NCBI GenBank assembly: GCA_024644945.1
Contig: JAHEGU010000028.1
Coordinates: 1-43,162, forward strand
Direction: 5' to 3'
From: Gammaproteobacteria bacterium
GTDB taxonomy: Bacteria; Pseudomonadota; Gammaproteobacteria; Arenicellales; Poriferihabitantaceae
Length of the DNA: 43,162 bases
Part shown: one piece after another, positions 1 through 9,900 of the stretch
Position numbering within the stretch: the stretch's first letter is position 1
Layout of the letters: each line of letters begins with the position of its first letter
The notes under the pieces: generated by a model
Told to the model about the DNA's origin: nothing
Databases searched by the model: none
Seen by the model: only the letters and a program-made list of their open reading frames with translations
Position numbers and translations under genes: made by a program

Positions 1-48
1 ATTGAGCGTAATTTCACCTTCACCAGCAATTATTTCTCCCGGTTTCAT
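1..48 (-). CDS. ureB: Urease beta subunit, N-terminal 16 codons (cut by window edge)
   Basis: Reading the minus strand from the ATG at 48 gives [16 protein letters not shown], which matches the conserved start of urease beta chains (M-x-PGEI-x(3)-GEIxLN). The gene continues beyond the first base of the window. Its start lies inside the extended 3' end of ureA (29 bp overlap), so the two are probably translationally coupled. UreB is a structural chain of the nickel urease. Confidence 0.85.
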   Translation of the reverse strand, partial: MKPGEIIAGEGEITLN

Positions 49-373
49 TTCTGTCCTCACAAAATAGGCCCCACAATATAGGGTTATGTACTGTGACCAG
101 CTTGGTGCCATCTGGAAAGGTGGCCTCCACCTGTACATCGTGAATCATTTCATCAATGCCCTCCATTACGTCATCCTTGGACAGGATCGTGCGCCCGTAA
201 TCCAACAAATCTGCGACAGATTTTCCGTCGCGGGCGCCTTCCATAATCTCAGCTCTGATCAACGCAATGGCTTCGGGATAATTTAACTTTACGCCGCGTG
301 CTTTACGCCGCTCTGCCAACAGTGCAGCAGTAAAAATCAGCAACTTGTCTTTTTCTCTTGGACTCAGTTCCAT
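20..373 (-). CDS. ureA: Urease gamma subunit with C-terminal extension
   Basis: Small structural chain of the cytoplasmic nickel urease, which splits urea into ammonia and carbamate. Residues 1-99 follow the family almost without gaps ([20 protein letters not shown] at the start, then [37 protein letters not shown]). Family members normally end about there, near 100 aa; here the frame runs on for 18 residues ([18 protein letters not shown]), giving 117 aa and a 29 bp overlap with ureB. No clear Shine-Dalgarno site precedes the ATG. It sits 21 bp after the broken ureD in the usual ureD-ureA-ureB order. The core is intact; whether the tail is tolerated is unknown. Confidence 0.93.
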   Translation of the reverse strand: MELSPREKDKLLIFTAALLAERRKARGVKLNYPEAIALIRAEIMEGARDGKSVADLLDYGRTILSKDDVMEGIDEMIHDVQVEATFPDGTKLVTVHNPILWGLFCEDRNETGRNNCW

Positions 374-394
374 GGCTAATAATGAATAGCAGGT

Positions 395-1245
395 TCAGGT
401 ATTCCAGATTCTGGGCGGGCAGGCGGGGCGACTAATAACGAAGGGCCTCGTTATCTGCCAGAAGTTTCTAAAGTGTAACTGTGCAGCTTGTGAAGACTGA
501 CCGAGAAAACGCGCGATTAATAAATCATCAATCAATGTCACAGAGAAATAGTTACCCGGTGATGGAAGCAACAATTCTCCGCGTATGATTTCCCATTGTT
601 CTTTAGTCACCGGTGTGGCGACGGCACTGCCAAAAAACAGAATGATCTCTCAGGCAAGCTGCACCGGACAAACCGGATCTTTGGTCAAGCGACATACGGT
701 CTACAAATGAAGATCTGCCGTTTCTTTCTATTCGTAACCTGACTTCTGCACTGCCTTGGTCAAATCTTTCGCCACTCGCGGACCTGCCCAGGCAATATGT
801 TTCCCAGCCAATAAAACGCGCTGACGATGACGTTTAATATGATTATTAAGTCGAATTTTAGCGCCGCGAAATAAGATACTTGCCTGTGGCAACCATTCGA
901 GGCTGCCTTCTACAAACAAGTCGATTTTTACTCTTGCCATAGCACCCGCAGAACGATAAAACTTGGTTGTGCCCGGTGAAGTAATTAACGCTTTCGCGCC
1001 GCTATCGACCTCGACATTATATTCAAGCTCGTCACCACCAACCACGCCGCCAGGCGGATGCAGAAAGTAAACATGACATAGTCTTCTGGATGAAATGGTC
1101 GTTGTACCGAGACAGGTCCGGTGCGAGCTCGTTTGGCCAGTAATGTCTTTTCGCTTCCTGGGGTAAAACCAAGATCAATGCGTCCTCGCCATCCAAATAT
1201 GACCGAGTCAGTATCAAGTGGGAAATTCACAGATTGAGGACATAA
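395..1245 (-). pseudogene. ureD: Urease accessory protein UreD, broken by three frameshifts
   Basis: UreD is part of the UreDFG chaperone that loads nickel into apo-urease. The minus strand still encodes a whole UreD, but in pieces. The N-terminal part has GWRGRIDLGFTPG and GPVSVQRPFHPED. A shift near 1073-1083 leads to CHVYFLHPPGGVVGGDELEY, then TKFYRSAGAMARVKIDLF and SLEWLPQASILFRGAK. A shift near 816-830 leads to ARFIGWETYCLGRSASGERF. A shift at the A6 run (632-637) leads to GSAVATPVTKEQWE and the terminal RPACPPRIWNT, a typical UreD end. I cannot fix the start; the conserved part begins near 1240. Either a pseudogene or three local sequence errors; the long intact genes elsewhere favour a pseudogene. 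Confidence 0.88.
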
Positions 1246-1838
1246 ATTTTTGCGATTAACCAGCCGCAACAAGGCAAAGAGTGGCGATACAATATAAAAG
1301 GTAAAACCATTAGGGTGAAACAATCCTGCTCGACAACCAGTTAATTAATCGGATTCTATTCAATCGAGTCAAACCTCAAAAAAATTCTTCACAATATTTT
1401 CATTCAATCTATCTATCTTGACTTTTTGTTTCATTTCTCGCTGACGGCATTATACGAAAGTTATCCGCAACAGGTCTGGCGACAGGTGACTTTCGGTAGT
1501 GCCAAGTTGACAGCGCCCGCCAAGTTGAAAGCGACTTGTCGGCAAAGTGGGGATGAAATTGCGAGCCAATGCCTGCAGGTGTTAACGAGTTCCTGCCGAA
1601 ACCGTTCAACATGCATTCTGTCTGTCTTAATGTCCATGATAAACATTTCTGAAAAAAAGATTTTAATTTGACGGTGTCGTCACGTCCCGTTGGTGACACT
1701 ATCAGTGACAGTGAGTGGTGATGAAACATGCATTTGGTGAGGAACTTGAAGAACACGCTAGGTAAAGACGCTTTGACCGAATCTAAGATACTTTCCCTCG
1801 GCGAAGGCGAAGGCGTTTCCGCTCGAGGTAAGATCTCT
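1246..1838. other. Intergenic region between ureD and the small membrane cluster
   Basis: About 590 bp between divergent units. Open frames on either strand here have no recognisable family and no good ribosome site, so I call no gene. It holds CACT-ATC-AGTG at 1697-1707, a short inverted repeat that also occurs upstream of the ABC importer (16493-16503). The frame leading into the first membrane protein is open from 1728, but the better start is at 1839. Confidence 0.5.
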
Positions 1839-2027
1839 ATGATTATGCGTTTTATTGGAATAGCTGGCGTGCTGGCTTCATCGGCAATGTTTATTTGGTT
1901 TCTGACTGGATTGACCGGGGCTATACCTTCTTTAGTTGATGTCTTTGGAGTGCCGGGCTTGAGAGTTCCGGCTGGCATTGCGATAAGCGGGCTCCTCGCT
2001 GCATCTGTTGGATTTCATGATTATTGA
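1839..2027 (+). CDS. Small membrane protein, unknown function (cluster gene 1)
   Basis: Not recognised. The 62-residue product starts MIMRFIGIAGVLASS and has two likely membrane helices (about residues 4-24 and 40-58) joined by a Gly/Pro-rich loop (GAIPSLVDVFGVPGLRVP). I chose the ATG at 1839 over the earlier ATG at 1728 because a GAGG site stands about 10 bp upstream and the extra 37 N-terminal residues look non-conserved. First of four consecutive tiny membrane-protein genes on the plus strand, 48 bp before the next. Confidence 0.5.
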   Translation: MIMRFIGIAGVLASSAMFIWFLTGLTGAIPSLVDVFGVPGLRVPAGIAISGLLAASVGFHDY

Positions 2028-2075
2028 TTTAACCGATCACTGCTCGGTAATTTTCAAATTTAAGCGAGGCAAACT

Positions 2076-2261
2076 ATGTTCAAATTATCTGATTTATTTA
2101 TTCTCTTAGCGGTGGCAGTATCTTTCGCTGTCTCAGGCTATACCTGGTTTAACGGATATCAAATGCAAGGACTGTTCACCGCAGTGTGGGTGCCCTCTAT
2201 CCTCGCATTCGGTATTTACTTCAAGTTAGCCAGTCTCTCAGCCAGAGGGCGCGAATCATGA
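2076..2261 (+). CDS. Small membrane protein, unknown function (cluster gene 2)
   Basis: Not recognised. 61 residues with two predicted membrane helices (about 5-23 and 31-50) and a basic end (SARGRES). A strong GCGAGGC ribosome site precedes the ATG at good spacing. Its TGA overlaps the next gene's ATG in an ATGA junction, which strongly supports both genes and their co-translation. Confidence 0.6.
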   Translation: MFKLSDLFILLAVAVSFAVSGYTWFNGYQMQGLFTAVWVPSILAFGIYFKLASLSARGRES

Positions 2262-2449
2262 ACGAGAATACTGTCCTGATTTATGCAGTCTTAGTCTTTG
2301 CTCTAATGGTGATCGGGCTTATCCTGACAGCAGTGGAGTTTAAGTATGGTGCACCAAGCAAGCAGGAAAAAGCAGCAAAGGCGAAAAAACATGTAAGTGA
2401 TGAGCAAGGCTTTGGCGATTCTATGAACGCCGAGGCCAGACAGATTTAA
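2258..2449 (+). CDS. Small membrane protein with charged tail (cluster gene 3)
   Basis: Not recognised. The 63-residue product (MNENTVLIYAVLVFALMVIG at the start) has one membrane helix at about 6-27, then a lysine-rich, probably cytoplasmic tail (SKQEKAAKAKK) and an acidic end. Its start was chosen from the ATGA overlap with the preceding gene; the longer frame from 2186 would merely run through that gene in another frame. A bitopic topology next to two polytopic neighbours fits a small membrane complex, but this is inference. Confidence 0.6.
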   Translation: MNENTVLIYAVLVFALMVIGLILTAVEFKYGAPSKQEKAAKAKKHVSDEQGFGDSMNAEARQI

Positions 2450-2473
2450 TTATTACCCAATCGGAAAACCAAA

Positions 2474-2650
2474 ATGGAAAATGAAATCGCAGTGTACGCA
2501 GTCGGTTACGTCGCCCTGAGACTTGGGGTCCTAGCTATCTTTGGATTTTTTCTTTACAGGATGGCGACCCTGGGTAGGGCAATCAAACTCAGTGAAGAAA
2601 CAGTGCGGGCCGATTACCGCCCAAACCAACAATATGAAGCGAGATGGTGA
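2474..2650 (+). CDS. Small membrane protein (cluster gene 4)
   Basis: Not recognised. This 58-residue product starts MENEIAVYAVGYVALRLGVL, has one membrane helix at about 7-28, then a basic and polar tail ending YEARW. It begins 24 bp after gene 3 on the same strand. The reading is short, so evidence is limited to its position, hydrophobic helix and positive-inside tail like that of gene 3. Confidence 0.5.
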   Translation: MENEIAVYAVGYVALRLGVLAIFGFFLYRMATLGRAIKLSEETVRADYRPNQQYEARW

Positions 2651-3208
2651 AACTTCAGACCTCACTAACTCAAGAAGGCGGCGATACTAGAAAGAATTGC
2701 CTGCCGATCATGACCCGGTTCGATGAAAAGAAAAAAGACTTTCACGATCTAAACAGGACTTTCGATGGTCACTGGTTTGTCTCTGACATTGAGCGCGCGG
2801 ATCGGGTCGCTGATGATCGATGTTAGATTCTTTTTGAGTGATCGGGGGAGCGTCCGACGTCAGCACCGGAGAGCCCAGTGAGAGAGGTGGGATACGGTCG
2901 ACTCTATTGACATGCGTCCCGCATGCTCTAACTGACAGTGAATCTCATCGTTCACAAATCTAGAGGACGGAAAAAAACCTGTCTCAGAGAGCAGCGCCCC
3001 ATTGTTTCTCTCAAAGGCACTTATAGTGAATTTTTAGAACCTCTTTTCTACCATTCACCGCAGTCTGCATGTGGACTAAAACCAGTGCAATAGAAACCTG
3101 ACAAGGTCGAAACAAAATATTTGGGGCTCCCGCCATATGTTGTAGCCCTAACATATATTTCACGATATTTTGCTTAAGATACCAACTTTCCTAAAAGAGT
3201 GCCGCTCA
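2651..3208. other. Non-coding stretch
   Basis: About 560 bp with no gene I can support. A short plus-strand frame at 2644-2826 has neither a recognisable domain nor a ribosome site. I found no hairpin with a T-run and no recognisable gene relic in translation. Confidence 0.4.
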
Positions 3209-4180
3209 ATGAAGTTAATCCCTGTAAATCGAATAGTTTTAACCGCTATGGCTATAGTTGCAATGACCAATATTGCCGCAGCAGACAATGTGAAGATCAC
3301 GCCGTTGGGGAGCCACGACGGTGAATTTTGTAGATTTGACCGCGCAATGGTTTTTGAAGACCCGGACGGTACTCGGCTTCTGTATGACGCAGGTCGCACT
3401 GTGGCCGGCCCAGAAGATCCCCGACTTGGAAAAATTGATGTAGTTCTGCTCAGCCACATGCATGGCGACCACGTAGGTGACCAGCACATAGCCGAAGTGA
3501 ACGCGGGCGAATGCGGCAAACCAGATTTCGCCATCAAAGCGGCACCGAATACGAACACGGTCAACATCGCGCTTGGTAAAAGTGCAGCGATCATCACCGG
3601 CAGTGACATGCCTCGCTTTTTCGCGGCAAAACTCAAGGCCCTTGGTGGTGATCCCAAAGCTTCTCAACTGGTGCGCTTCGGCGCCTCGCGAAAGGTTGGG
3701 GGCGTTGCGATCGCTACTGTTCCTGCTGTACACACAAACGGGGTCAATTCAGCCTTTATAGGGGGCGATCTCGGCAACATGCTGAGTGAGGCAGGTCTCG
3801 AGATTTCTGCTGGTCCCCCTACAGGCTATGTGCTGACTTTTTCTAACGGTTTGGTGGTCTACCTGTCGGGTGATACAGGCATTACAGCCGAGCAAGACGC
3901 TGTAGTTCGTGGACACTACAATGCCAAACTTGCGGTCATCAATATCGGCGACACATTTACTACCGGACCGACCGAAGCAGCTTTTGTAATTAATGAGCTG
4001 ATTAAGCCAAACTCGGTGATTGCTTCGCATGCCAACGAAGTAGCCACCCAAAGTGGCAAGGTCATCGCGGGCACCAAAACGGAAGCATTTATTGCGAGTA
4101 CAAACGTACCTGTGCATCTGCCTTTGAGTGGTCGCACTTTGGAGTTCGATGGAAAGGGTGTGTGCGTTTCCGGCTGCTGA
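3209..4180 (+). CDS. Exported metallo-beta-lactamase-fold hydrolase
   Basis: Binuclear-metal hydrolase of the metallo-beta-lactamase superfamily, probably periplasmic; substrate unknown. From the chosen ATG the product is 323 aa with a signal peptide of about 25 residues ending IAAA. The metal motif is SHMHGDHVGD (H83, H85, D87, H88), followed by further ligand candidates in PAVHTNG, YLSGDTG and IASHANE, in the order expected for the fold. The frame is open from 3170, but starting at 3209 puts the signal peptide at the N-terminus. The gene stands alone and is followed by a terminator. It resembles UPF0173/L-ascorbate-lactonase-like members more than true beta-lactamases, so resistance should not be assumed. 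Confidence 0.85.
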   Translation: MKLIPVNRIVLTAMAIVAMTNIAAADNVKITPLGSHDGEFCRFDRAMVFEDPDGTRLLYDAGRTVAGPEDPRLGKIDVVLLSHMHGDHVGDQHIAEVNAGECGKPDFAIKAAPNTNTVNIALGKSAAIITGSDMPRFFAAKLKALGGDPKASQLVRFGASRKVGGVAIATVPAVHTNGVNSAFIGGDLGNMLSEAGLEISAGPPTGYVLTFSNGLVVYLSGDTGITAEQDAVVRGHYNAKLAVINIGDTFTTGPTEAAFVINELIKPNSVIASHANEVATQSGKVIAGTKTEAFIASTNVPVHLPLSGRTLEFDGKGVCVSGC

Positions 4181-4308
4181 ATCAATTCATAGAGGTTGAA
4201 ATGTTCAGATGCGACCAATCAAACCGATTCGAGGAGCTTGAGTCTTAATACGACTGGTGCCTACGTTTCCCTTAGAGAGCGAAAAGAGGCGCTTTCACTT
4301 GACTTGTG

Positions 4309-4331
4309 CCACTCGTTGGGGGTGGTTTTTT
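4309..4331 (+). terminator. Rho-independent terminator
   Basis: CCACTC (4309-4314), a 5-base loop and GGGTGG (4320-4325) form a 6 bp stem with one G-U pair, directly followed by six T (4326-4331). It lies 129 bp after the metallo-hydrolase stop codon, in the correct orientation. Confidence 0.6.
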
Positions 4332-4395
4332 CGTACTACCGTCGCCCGCGTTTAAAGGCCGTTAGTCGATAAAGGCCGCATATTGATTTAACGGC

Positions 4396-5331
4396 TTATA
4401 GGGTTTCGATAAGGTCGATCATTTTTCGCCGCGTCGGTTCATCCGGCAGGCGTCCGAATCCCGCTCCCATGTTGTCGATCATGTGCTTTAACTTTGAGGT
4501 GGCCGGGATAATGCAGGTTACCGCAGGGTGAGCGGCGATAAACTTCAGAAAAAACTGCCCCCAGCTGGCGCAATCTATTTCCGACGCCCATGCGGGTAAC
4601 GGCTTACCTTGGACCTTACGAAACAGGCTGCCGCGCTGATAGGGTCGATTGATCAGGGTCGCGATGCCCCGTTCCTGCGCGATCGGCAACAGGCGTTGTT
4701 CCGCGGTCCGATTGAGGATGTTGTAGCTGAGCTGCACGAAATCCAGCGGCTGTTTCTGTAGTATGGTTTCGAGTTCGTCATGGTAACGCCCATGAGAAGT
4801 AGTAATACCGATATAGCGGATTTTACCCTGCGCCTTCCAGTCGATCAGGGTATCAAGATGCGTCTGCCAGTCGCGCAAGTTGTGAATTTGCATCAGGTCG
4901 ATTCGATCGACGCCGAGGCGCTGCATAGATTGCTTCATCTGGCCGATGCCCTGATCCTTGCCTTCGATCCAGACCTTGGTCGCGGTAAAAAGATCCTGTT
5001 TGTCGTCTATTTTTTCCAGCAGAGCCCCGGTAACCGATTCGGCGTTACCGTACATCGGTGAGGAGTCTATCAGCTGACCGCCCCGTGCAAAAAAAGCCTG
5101 CATGACCTCGACCAACGGCGAACTAGCGGCGCTTCCGATGTTGACATCGAAGGTGCGCGAAGTTCCGAGGCCGATCACCGAGAGCAGCTCTTCGCTTGAC
5201 GGAATCGTTTTTTTGATAACGACCGGTTCCATTGCGGCGGTATAAGCCGGTGCAAACGTGCAGGCCAGTGACGCCGCACAAGTGGATTTAAGGAATTTAC
5301 GGCGGGTAAGGTCGTTTTCAAATTTGCTCAT
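4396..5331 (-). CDS. Tat-exported aldo/keto reductase
   Basis: NAD(P)H-dependent oxidoreductase of the aldo/keto reductase superfamily, 311 aa. It begins with a twin-arginine signal (TRRKFLK at residues 9-15, then a hydrophobic stretch to about 37), so it is probably exported folded with its cofactor. The catalytic set is visible: Asp and Tyr in IDSSPMYG, Lys in ATKVW and His in MQIHN. I took the ATG at 5331 because GGAG stands just upstream and the Tat motif then sits near the N-terminus. It follows the carrier gene by one base (TGA-A-ATG), so the two are one operon. The physiological substrate is not evident. Confidence 0.88.
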   Translation of the reverse strand: MSKFENDLTRRKFLKSTCAASLACTFAPAYTAAMEPVVIKKTIPSSEELLSVIGLGTSRTFDVNIGSAASSPLVEVMQAFFARGGQLIDSSPMYGNAESVTGALLEKIDDKQDLFTATKVWIEGKDQGIGQMKQSMQRLGVDRIDLMQIHNLRDWQTHLDTLIDWKAQGKIRYIGITTSHGRYHDELETILQKQPLDFVQLSYNILNRTAEQRLLPIAQERGIATLINRPYQRGSLFRKVQGKPLPAWASEIDCASWGQFFLKFIAAHPAVTCIIPATSKLKHMIDNMGAGFGRLPDEPTRRKMIDLIETL

Positions 5332-5332
5332 T

Positions 5333-6646
5333 TCAAGTCTCCGGTTGGGTTCGACTGGTTGCTTCGAGGCAGTTGTTGGTTTTCTCATGATGGTTGCCGA
5401 GAAATACTGCGACCAGCGTCCACAACAGCGCTATTGCCGCGGCAACAATCGCGATCGCGCTAAGGCCAAGACCGATCCCCTGGGCGAGTCCAGTATAGGT
5501 CCAGCTGGCGAGAACATCACCGCCCCGATAGACGACAATATCAATGACGGGTTTGGTTTTAAACCGGGTTTCGCGCTCCACTCCGGTGAACAGCATTTCC
5601 CTCCCAGGCCGCGTAATGGCGTAGTTGCCTGCGCGGCGGATGATTTGCAGGGCGACCATGATTGCGAGCCCTGGCGCGATCGCAACGGCTGTCCAGCCGA
5701 GCACCATGATCGCGGGAACCAGCGCCAGGGTTACCGTCAGCCCAAGTTTAGTCGCTAGACGGCCTGTCGCAAACAGCGCGGTCGCGATGGCCAGCGAGTT
5801 AACGACCAGATCCATCATTCCCCAGTACTGGGCGCGGGTGGCACGATCGTAGTCGACCATCACGTTTTTCAGCTCGAAGTAAACAAAGGTGCTCATTATC
5901 GTGTAGAGAAGAATGAACAGACCGATAGCCAGCAGGAAACGATGACCGAGAAAATCGGTAAAGCCTGCGAAAAAATCTCCCCCTATGGACTGCGTGGAAC
6001 CTGATGGCGAATCGGATTTCCTCTCGGTCGCGCCCGCCATCCTCGTCCTGTCGAGATAAAAAATCAGTGGAATGATCAGTAGTAGCATCAACGCAGCGAC
6101 CAGCAACAGGTTATAGACGCCAAGGATTTCGCCAAGAAGTACTGGGAGGAAGGGCCCGGCAACCGCACCGATGCTCGCGCCGGCGCCGAAAACGCCGAAC
6201 AGGCGCCTGGATTGCGATCTCGAATAAATATCGGACATGAAACTCCAGAACACCGAAATATGAAACATGGCGAAAAAACTGACCCACACGTAAAACGACT
6301 TGTCGATCAGCGCGGTATTATCAAACCAGTGTGTTGCCGCGAAAAACAGCAGGAAAGAGGCAGCGAAAAAAAAATATACCCCGGGAACCAGCTTTCTCAA
6401 TTCGATTCTGGACACGATGTATCCGTAAGCCAGTACGGCGCCGGCGCTGATAAAGAAATTGAGCGTCCACAACCAGCTTAGTTCGGCATCGCTCCAGTCG
6501 CTGGACATGGCGTCGCGCACCGGCCTTAAAACATAGTATGCCCCCATCAGGATTAAAACGAACAGGAAGGACATCGCCGCCGCGGGAATTTCATGCGGCT
6601 CGATTTTGATCAGCTTGTTGACGTAACGTAGAAATACCGATGGCAT
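5333..6646 (-). CDS. Membrane carrier of the NTP/NDP exchange (ADP/ATP translocase-like) group
   Basis: Polytopic inner-membrane protein of 437 aa with about 11-12 hydrophobic helices. The N-terminal pattern MGAYYVLRPVRDAM, followed by a paired helix and a short charged loop, is typical of bacterial proteins annotated as NTP/NDP exchange transporters or AAA-family MFS carriers. A polar central loop (about 205-225) separates the two halves. In free-living bacteria these proteins have no proven nucleotide import role, so the substrate is open. It is co-transcribed with the Tat-exported reductase. A degenerate second copy of part of this gene lies at 14466-14579. Confidence 0.75.
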   Translation of the reverse strand: MPSVFLRYVNKLIKIEPHEIPAAAMSFLFVLILMGAYYVLRPVRDAMSSDWSDAELSWLWTLNFFISAGAVLAYGYIVSRIELRKLVPGVYFFFAASFLLFFAATHWFDNTALIDKSFYVWVSFFAMFHISVFWSFMSDIYSRSQSRRLFGVFGAGASIGAVAGPFLPVLLGEILGVYNLLLVAALMLLLIIPLIFYLDRTRMAGATERKSDSPSGSTQSIGGDFFAGFTDFLGHRFLLAIGLFILLYTIMSTFVYFELKNVMVDYDRATRAQYWGMMDLVVNSLAIATALFATGRLATKLGLTVTLALVPAIMVLGWTAVAIAPGLAIMVALQIIRRAGNYAITRPGREMLFTGVERETRFKTKPVIDIVVYRGGDVLASWTYTGLAQGIGLGLSAIAIVAAAIALLWTLVAVFLGNHHEKTNNCLEATSRTQPET

Positions 6647-6965
6647 AAGTATATTGTCCCTATACGGTAACCGGCAGTATAGCCGAATCTGTTTTCACCC
6701 TTGGATAAAAAGTTGCTGTCTCATAAATGTTGTCTCAAAATCTTAGCCTTTCGCCAGTTTCCGCGCTTGGCCAGTGTCGCGGCAACATCAGCAGGCGGTT
6801 AGAGTGGGAAGACACAGCTGGAATGGTTAACTGATCTCCCATTGACGCGGAGGTGTGCATATCACACTCCTAATTCAGTCCTGTTTAAGTTGAACCCTAA
6901 CCCTAGACATGGAGTTGTCTTAAACGGGCGGGTCAAAACAGAGGCATTTTATACGGGTTGAATCT
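6647..6965. other. Intergenic region, no gene seen
   Basis: About 320 bp between two minus-strand genes. It should contain the promoter of the carrier operon and the 3' end of the repeat-protein transcript. I see no confident promoter, and the imperfect GGTGTG/CACACTCC inverted repeat near 6851 has no T-run. Confidence 0.4.
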
Positions 6966-9900
6966 TCATGCTAAACCAAGTATCTCCTGGCCCTGGCTGA
7001 AGTATCTGGGATCGAAAATCCCTCGTTCTCCTCCCAATTTTTGCGCGGCTTCACGGAAGTCAGCGGCAGGATGTTGTGCAATGAAGGCGATGTAATCCCG
7101 AAAACTTTCTTCATCTGCCGAAAAAATGCCAATTAAGATACGGCGGTCCTCGGTAAACAGTTTAGATAATATATTCTCGGAACATTCGAAGAGTCGTGAC
7201 AGAGCCGAGGAGTCATTCAATAACAGATTCCAGATCACGGTGCTATCGTAATTAACAAGAAGGCGCAGCACGTTATCGTTTTGTTTAAAAATTAATTGTA
7301 ATAACAAGGTGTCAGATTCAAAAAGTGTGATAAGCACCGCGTCCGTATGAGCAAACAGGCTGCTCAATACGCCCTCACCATGGCTAAACAGGTTTTTTAG
7401 CGCACTGGTAGGAATAGAGAATATTGCATTAAATAACAGAGGAGAACTTGAAAACAAACGGCTTATTACAGAATCTGGTGAGGCAAATATAGTATTCAGT
7501 GTTTCATCATCATGGTAAAAAAATGAGCGTAAAACAGAAGGAGGGAGTGATAATAAGTGCCAAGCGACATCGATATCGTGTTTCAGTAAGGTTTCAAATA
7601 GCGTGGTCTTACGTTCGAATACCAGATCTATCATGTCGGGATGAATGCCCGCATATTTGCCGTAGTAGTGCAGGAATGGCTGGCTTTGAGGTTCCAATGC
7701 GTCAATAATCGCTCGGTCACGTCTGTTCACAATTTCTGATGGCAATATCGCATTTTCTTCCTCGGTGATTCGAGTCTGTATCATCAATCTACGCACAGTA
7801 CCCTCGACGCCATCTAGGTTCTTATTCAGTGAACTTATTAATTGAGACAGTGCAGTTGGTCCCCAGGAAAAAAAATCTTCAAGCAGCAGCTTGTCGCACT
7901 GAAATAGTTTTTCGAGCGTGTCAGGTGTACAGTTAAAAAGGAGTTCAAGCGATTGACTAGGATACAAGAACAGTTCCCACAACATTGTGTTTGATGAAAG
8001 AAATAATTCCCGCAAGGTTTGTTCTGGTAACTTAAATATCAGCCTTTGCACATCTGCATTATGGGCAAACAGATTAACCAAGACAGCGTCATGGCAATCA
8101 AACAGTCTGATCAGGACATGATCTGAGTGTTGAAACATCTGATGCAGTGCTTCATCTGACGTGGAAAGTAGGCGACGCTGTGTATGCAGTGCAAGCCCGA
8201 AAAACGCTCGATGTACCAACGGATCATGCTGCGCAAAAAGGCAATGCAGTAATTTGTCTGGCTGCCAGAATAACTTACGTAATAAATCATATGGTAATGA
8301 CAATACTTGAGCCAGTGTTGTATTCGGCATACCAAAGAACTCTTGCAATACCGAATCAGAATGAGAAAAGATCAGATCCAGAAGATCAGCATGTCCCGCT
8401 ACTTCGCGGCGAATCGCATGCAATAAAATATTAGTTCTCTCAGAGTCACCTTTTTGTAAAGGTGATTGGTCAAGACGCAATCGGTGAGCTGCTCCTGTTA
8501 TATCGACAACTTCATTAATCATCATGTTTCCTGCGATCAGATCTTCTGCTGGAGCTGTATACAGCTGTGACAGGATTTGTTTGAACTCATCCTCTCCCCG
8601 TTCCAGAATGCTGTAGAGTCGATCATTGTCGCAGGATATAAACAATGTAAGTGCCAGGCCACCATCCTCTGATGAGAAGATTTTTGATATCACTGATTCT
8701 GAATGATTAAACAAATTCCATAACAAACTGTCTGAGAGAGAAAATAGCCAGTCCAATGTCTCTTCCTGCTCGACAAAAATGCGCTCAAGGACCAGGTCGG
8801 AATGTGAGAAAAGCTTTTCCAGAGTGGTGTCATGATGATGAAACAGTTTAAGTAATAACTTTTCCGAGCAGGAAAACAGTTTTTCGGGGAGAGACCCAGA
8901 GCGTATAAAAATTCGCCTGGTGACGTATGACGGGTACATAAACACCGATCCCAGAAGGGTATCGCTTAAGGAAAAAAGAGCTGTAAAGACGCGCTCAGGG
9001 TAGTCAAATATTGCTGTTAAGACTTCAGGCGGTAAAGCCAGTATATCCTCCAAACTATCCTCTTCAAGCGCGTTGCATAATCGTTCAAGTCGATCCGGGC
9101 GTTGATACAGACTTCTGATTAAAGCACTGTCTCTATTGGCTCTGAGCAGATAGTGAAACTTGAGCCGTTGCTGTTTTGTCGGCTCGGAAATAGATTGAAT
9201 TGACTCAAGGATATCGAAAGGAATCGTATCAGTTGCAGATGATGGCGCGCCATTATCACCATCCGTAAAAATAGTGATTACATTTCTCAATAATGTGGTT
9301 TCTCCAGACCATGTTTCACTTTTATTTATTAGCGTTGATAAAAATATATTTAGCTCTTCCGTCTCTTTCGAAAACATCTTCTCCAGCACGTAGTCATCTT
9401 GACTAAACAGTGCATTAAGTAACTCATCAGGTGACCGGGAAAGACTGAGGAGCAATTGGTCTGGCTGCGAGAATAGATTGGTAAGATAAAAATTATCTGA
9501 ATGATTAAAGATCGACCGGATCACCCGGCCGTCATGCGAAAATAAATTGAACAGCGCTGTGTCAGAACTGCTGAATATTTTTTCGAACACCATATCCGCA
9601 TGTCGAAAAACAGAATCAAGCGTATCGCTTGAGTGAGTTATTATTTGACGTAGTAGTACATCAGAATGGTCGAAAAAACGAATTAGCGCAAAGTGTGATC
9701 GGCTAAACAGTGTATCAATGACGCGGGGCTCAAGTTGCAACAAGCCGTCAAGAAAGGAGTCAGAACACCAGAATATCTTGCGTAATAAATCCGGCGAGTG
9801 AGCAAACAACCGATTTAATATCTTTTCATCAAGTGAAAACAGGGCTTCCAGCACATTATCCGGATGGTTCGCGACAACATCAATTAATTGCGAGGTAGGA

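Noticed and set aside
1409-1978. 189-codon minus-strand frame
   Set aside because: It overlaps the plus-strand membrane gene, has low-complexity Ser/Pro/Ile content and no recognisable domain.
2644-2826. 60-codon frame after the small membrane cluster
   Set aside because: No ribosome site, polar composition unlike the four cluster genes, and it starts inside the last of them.
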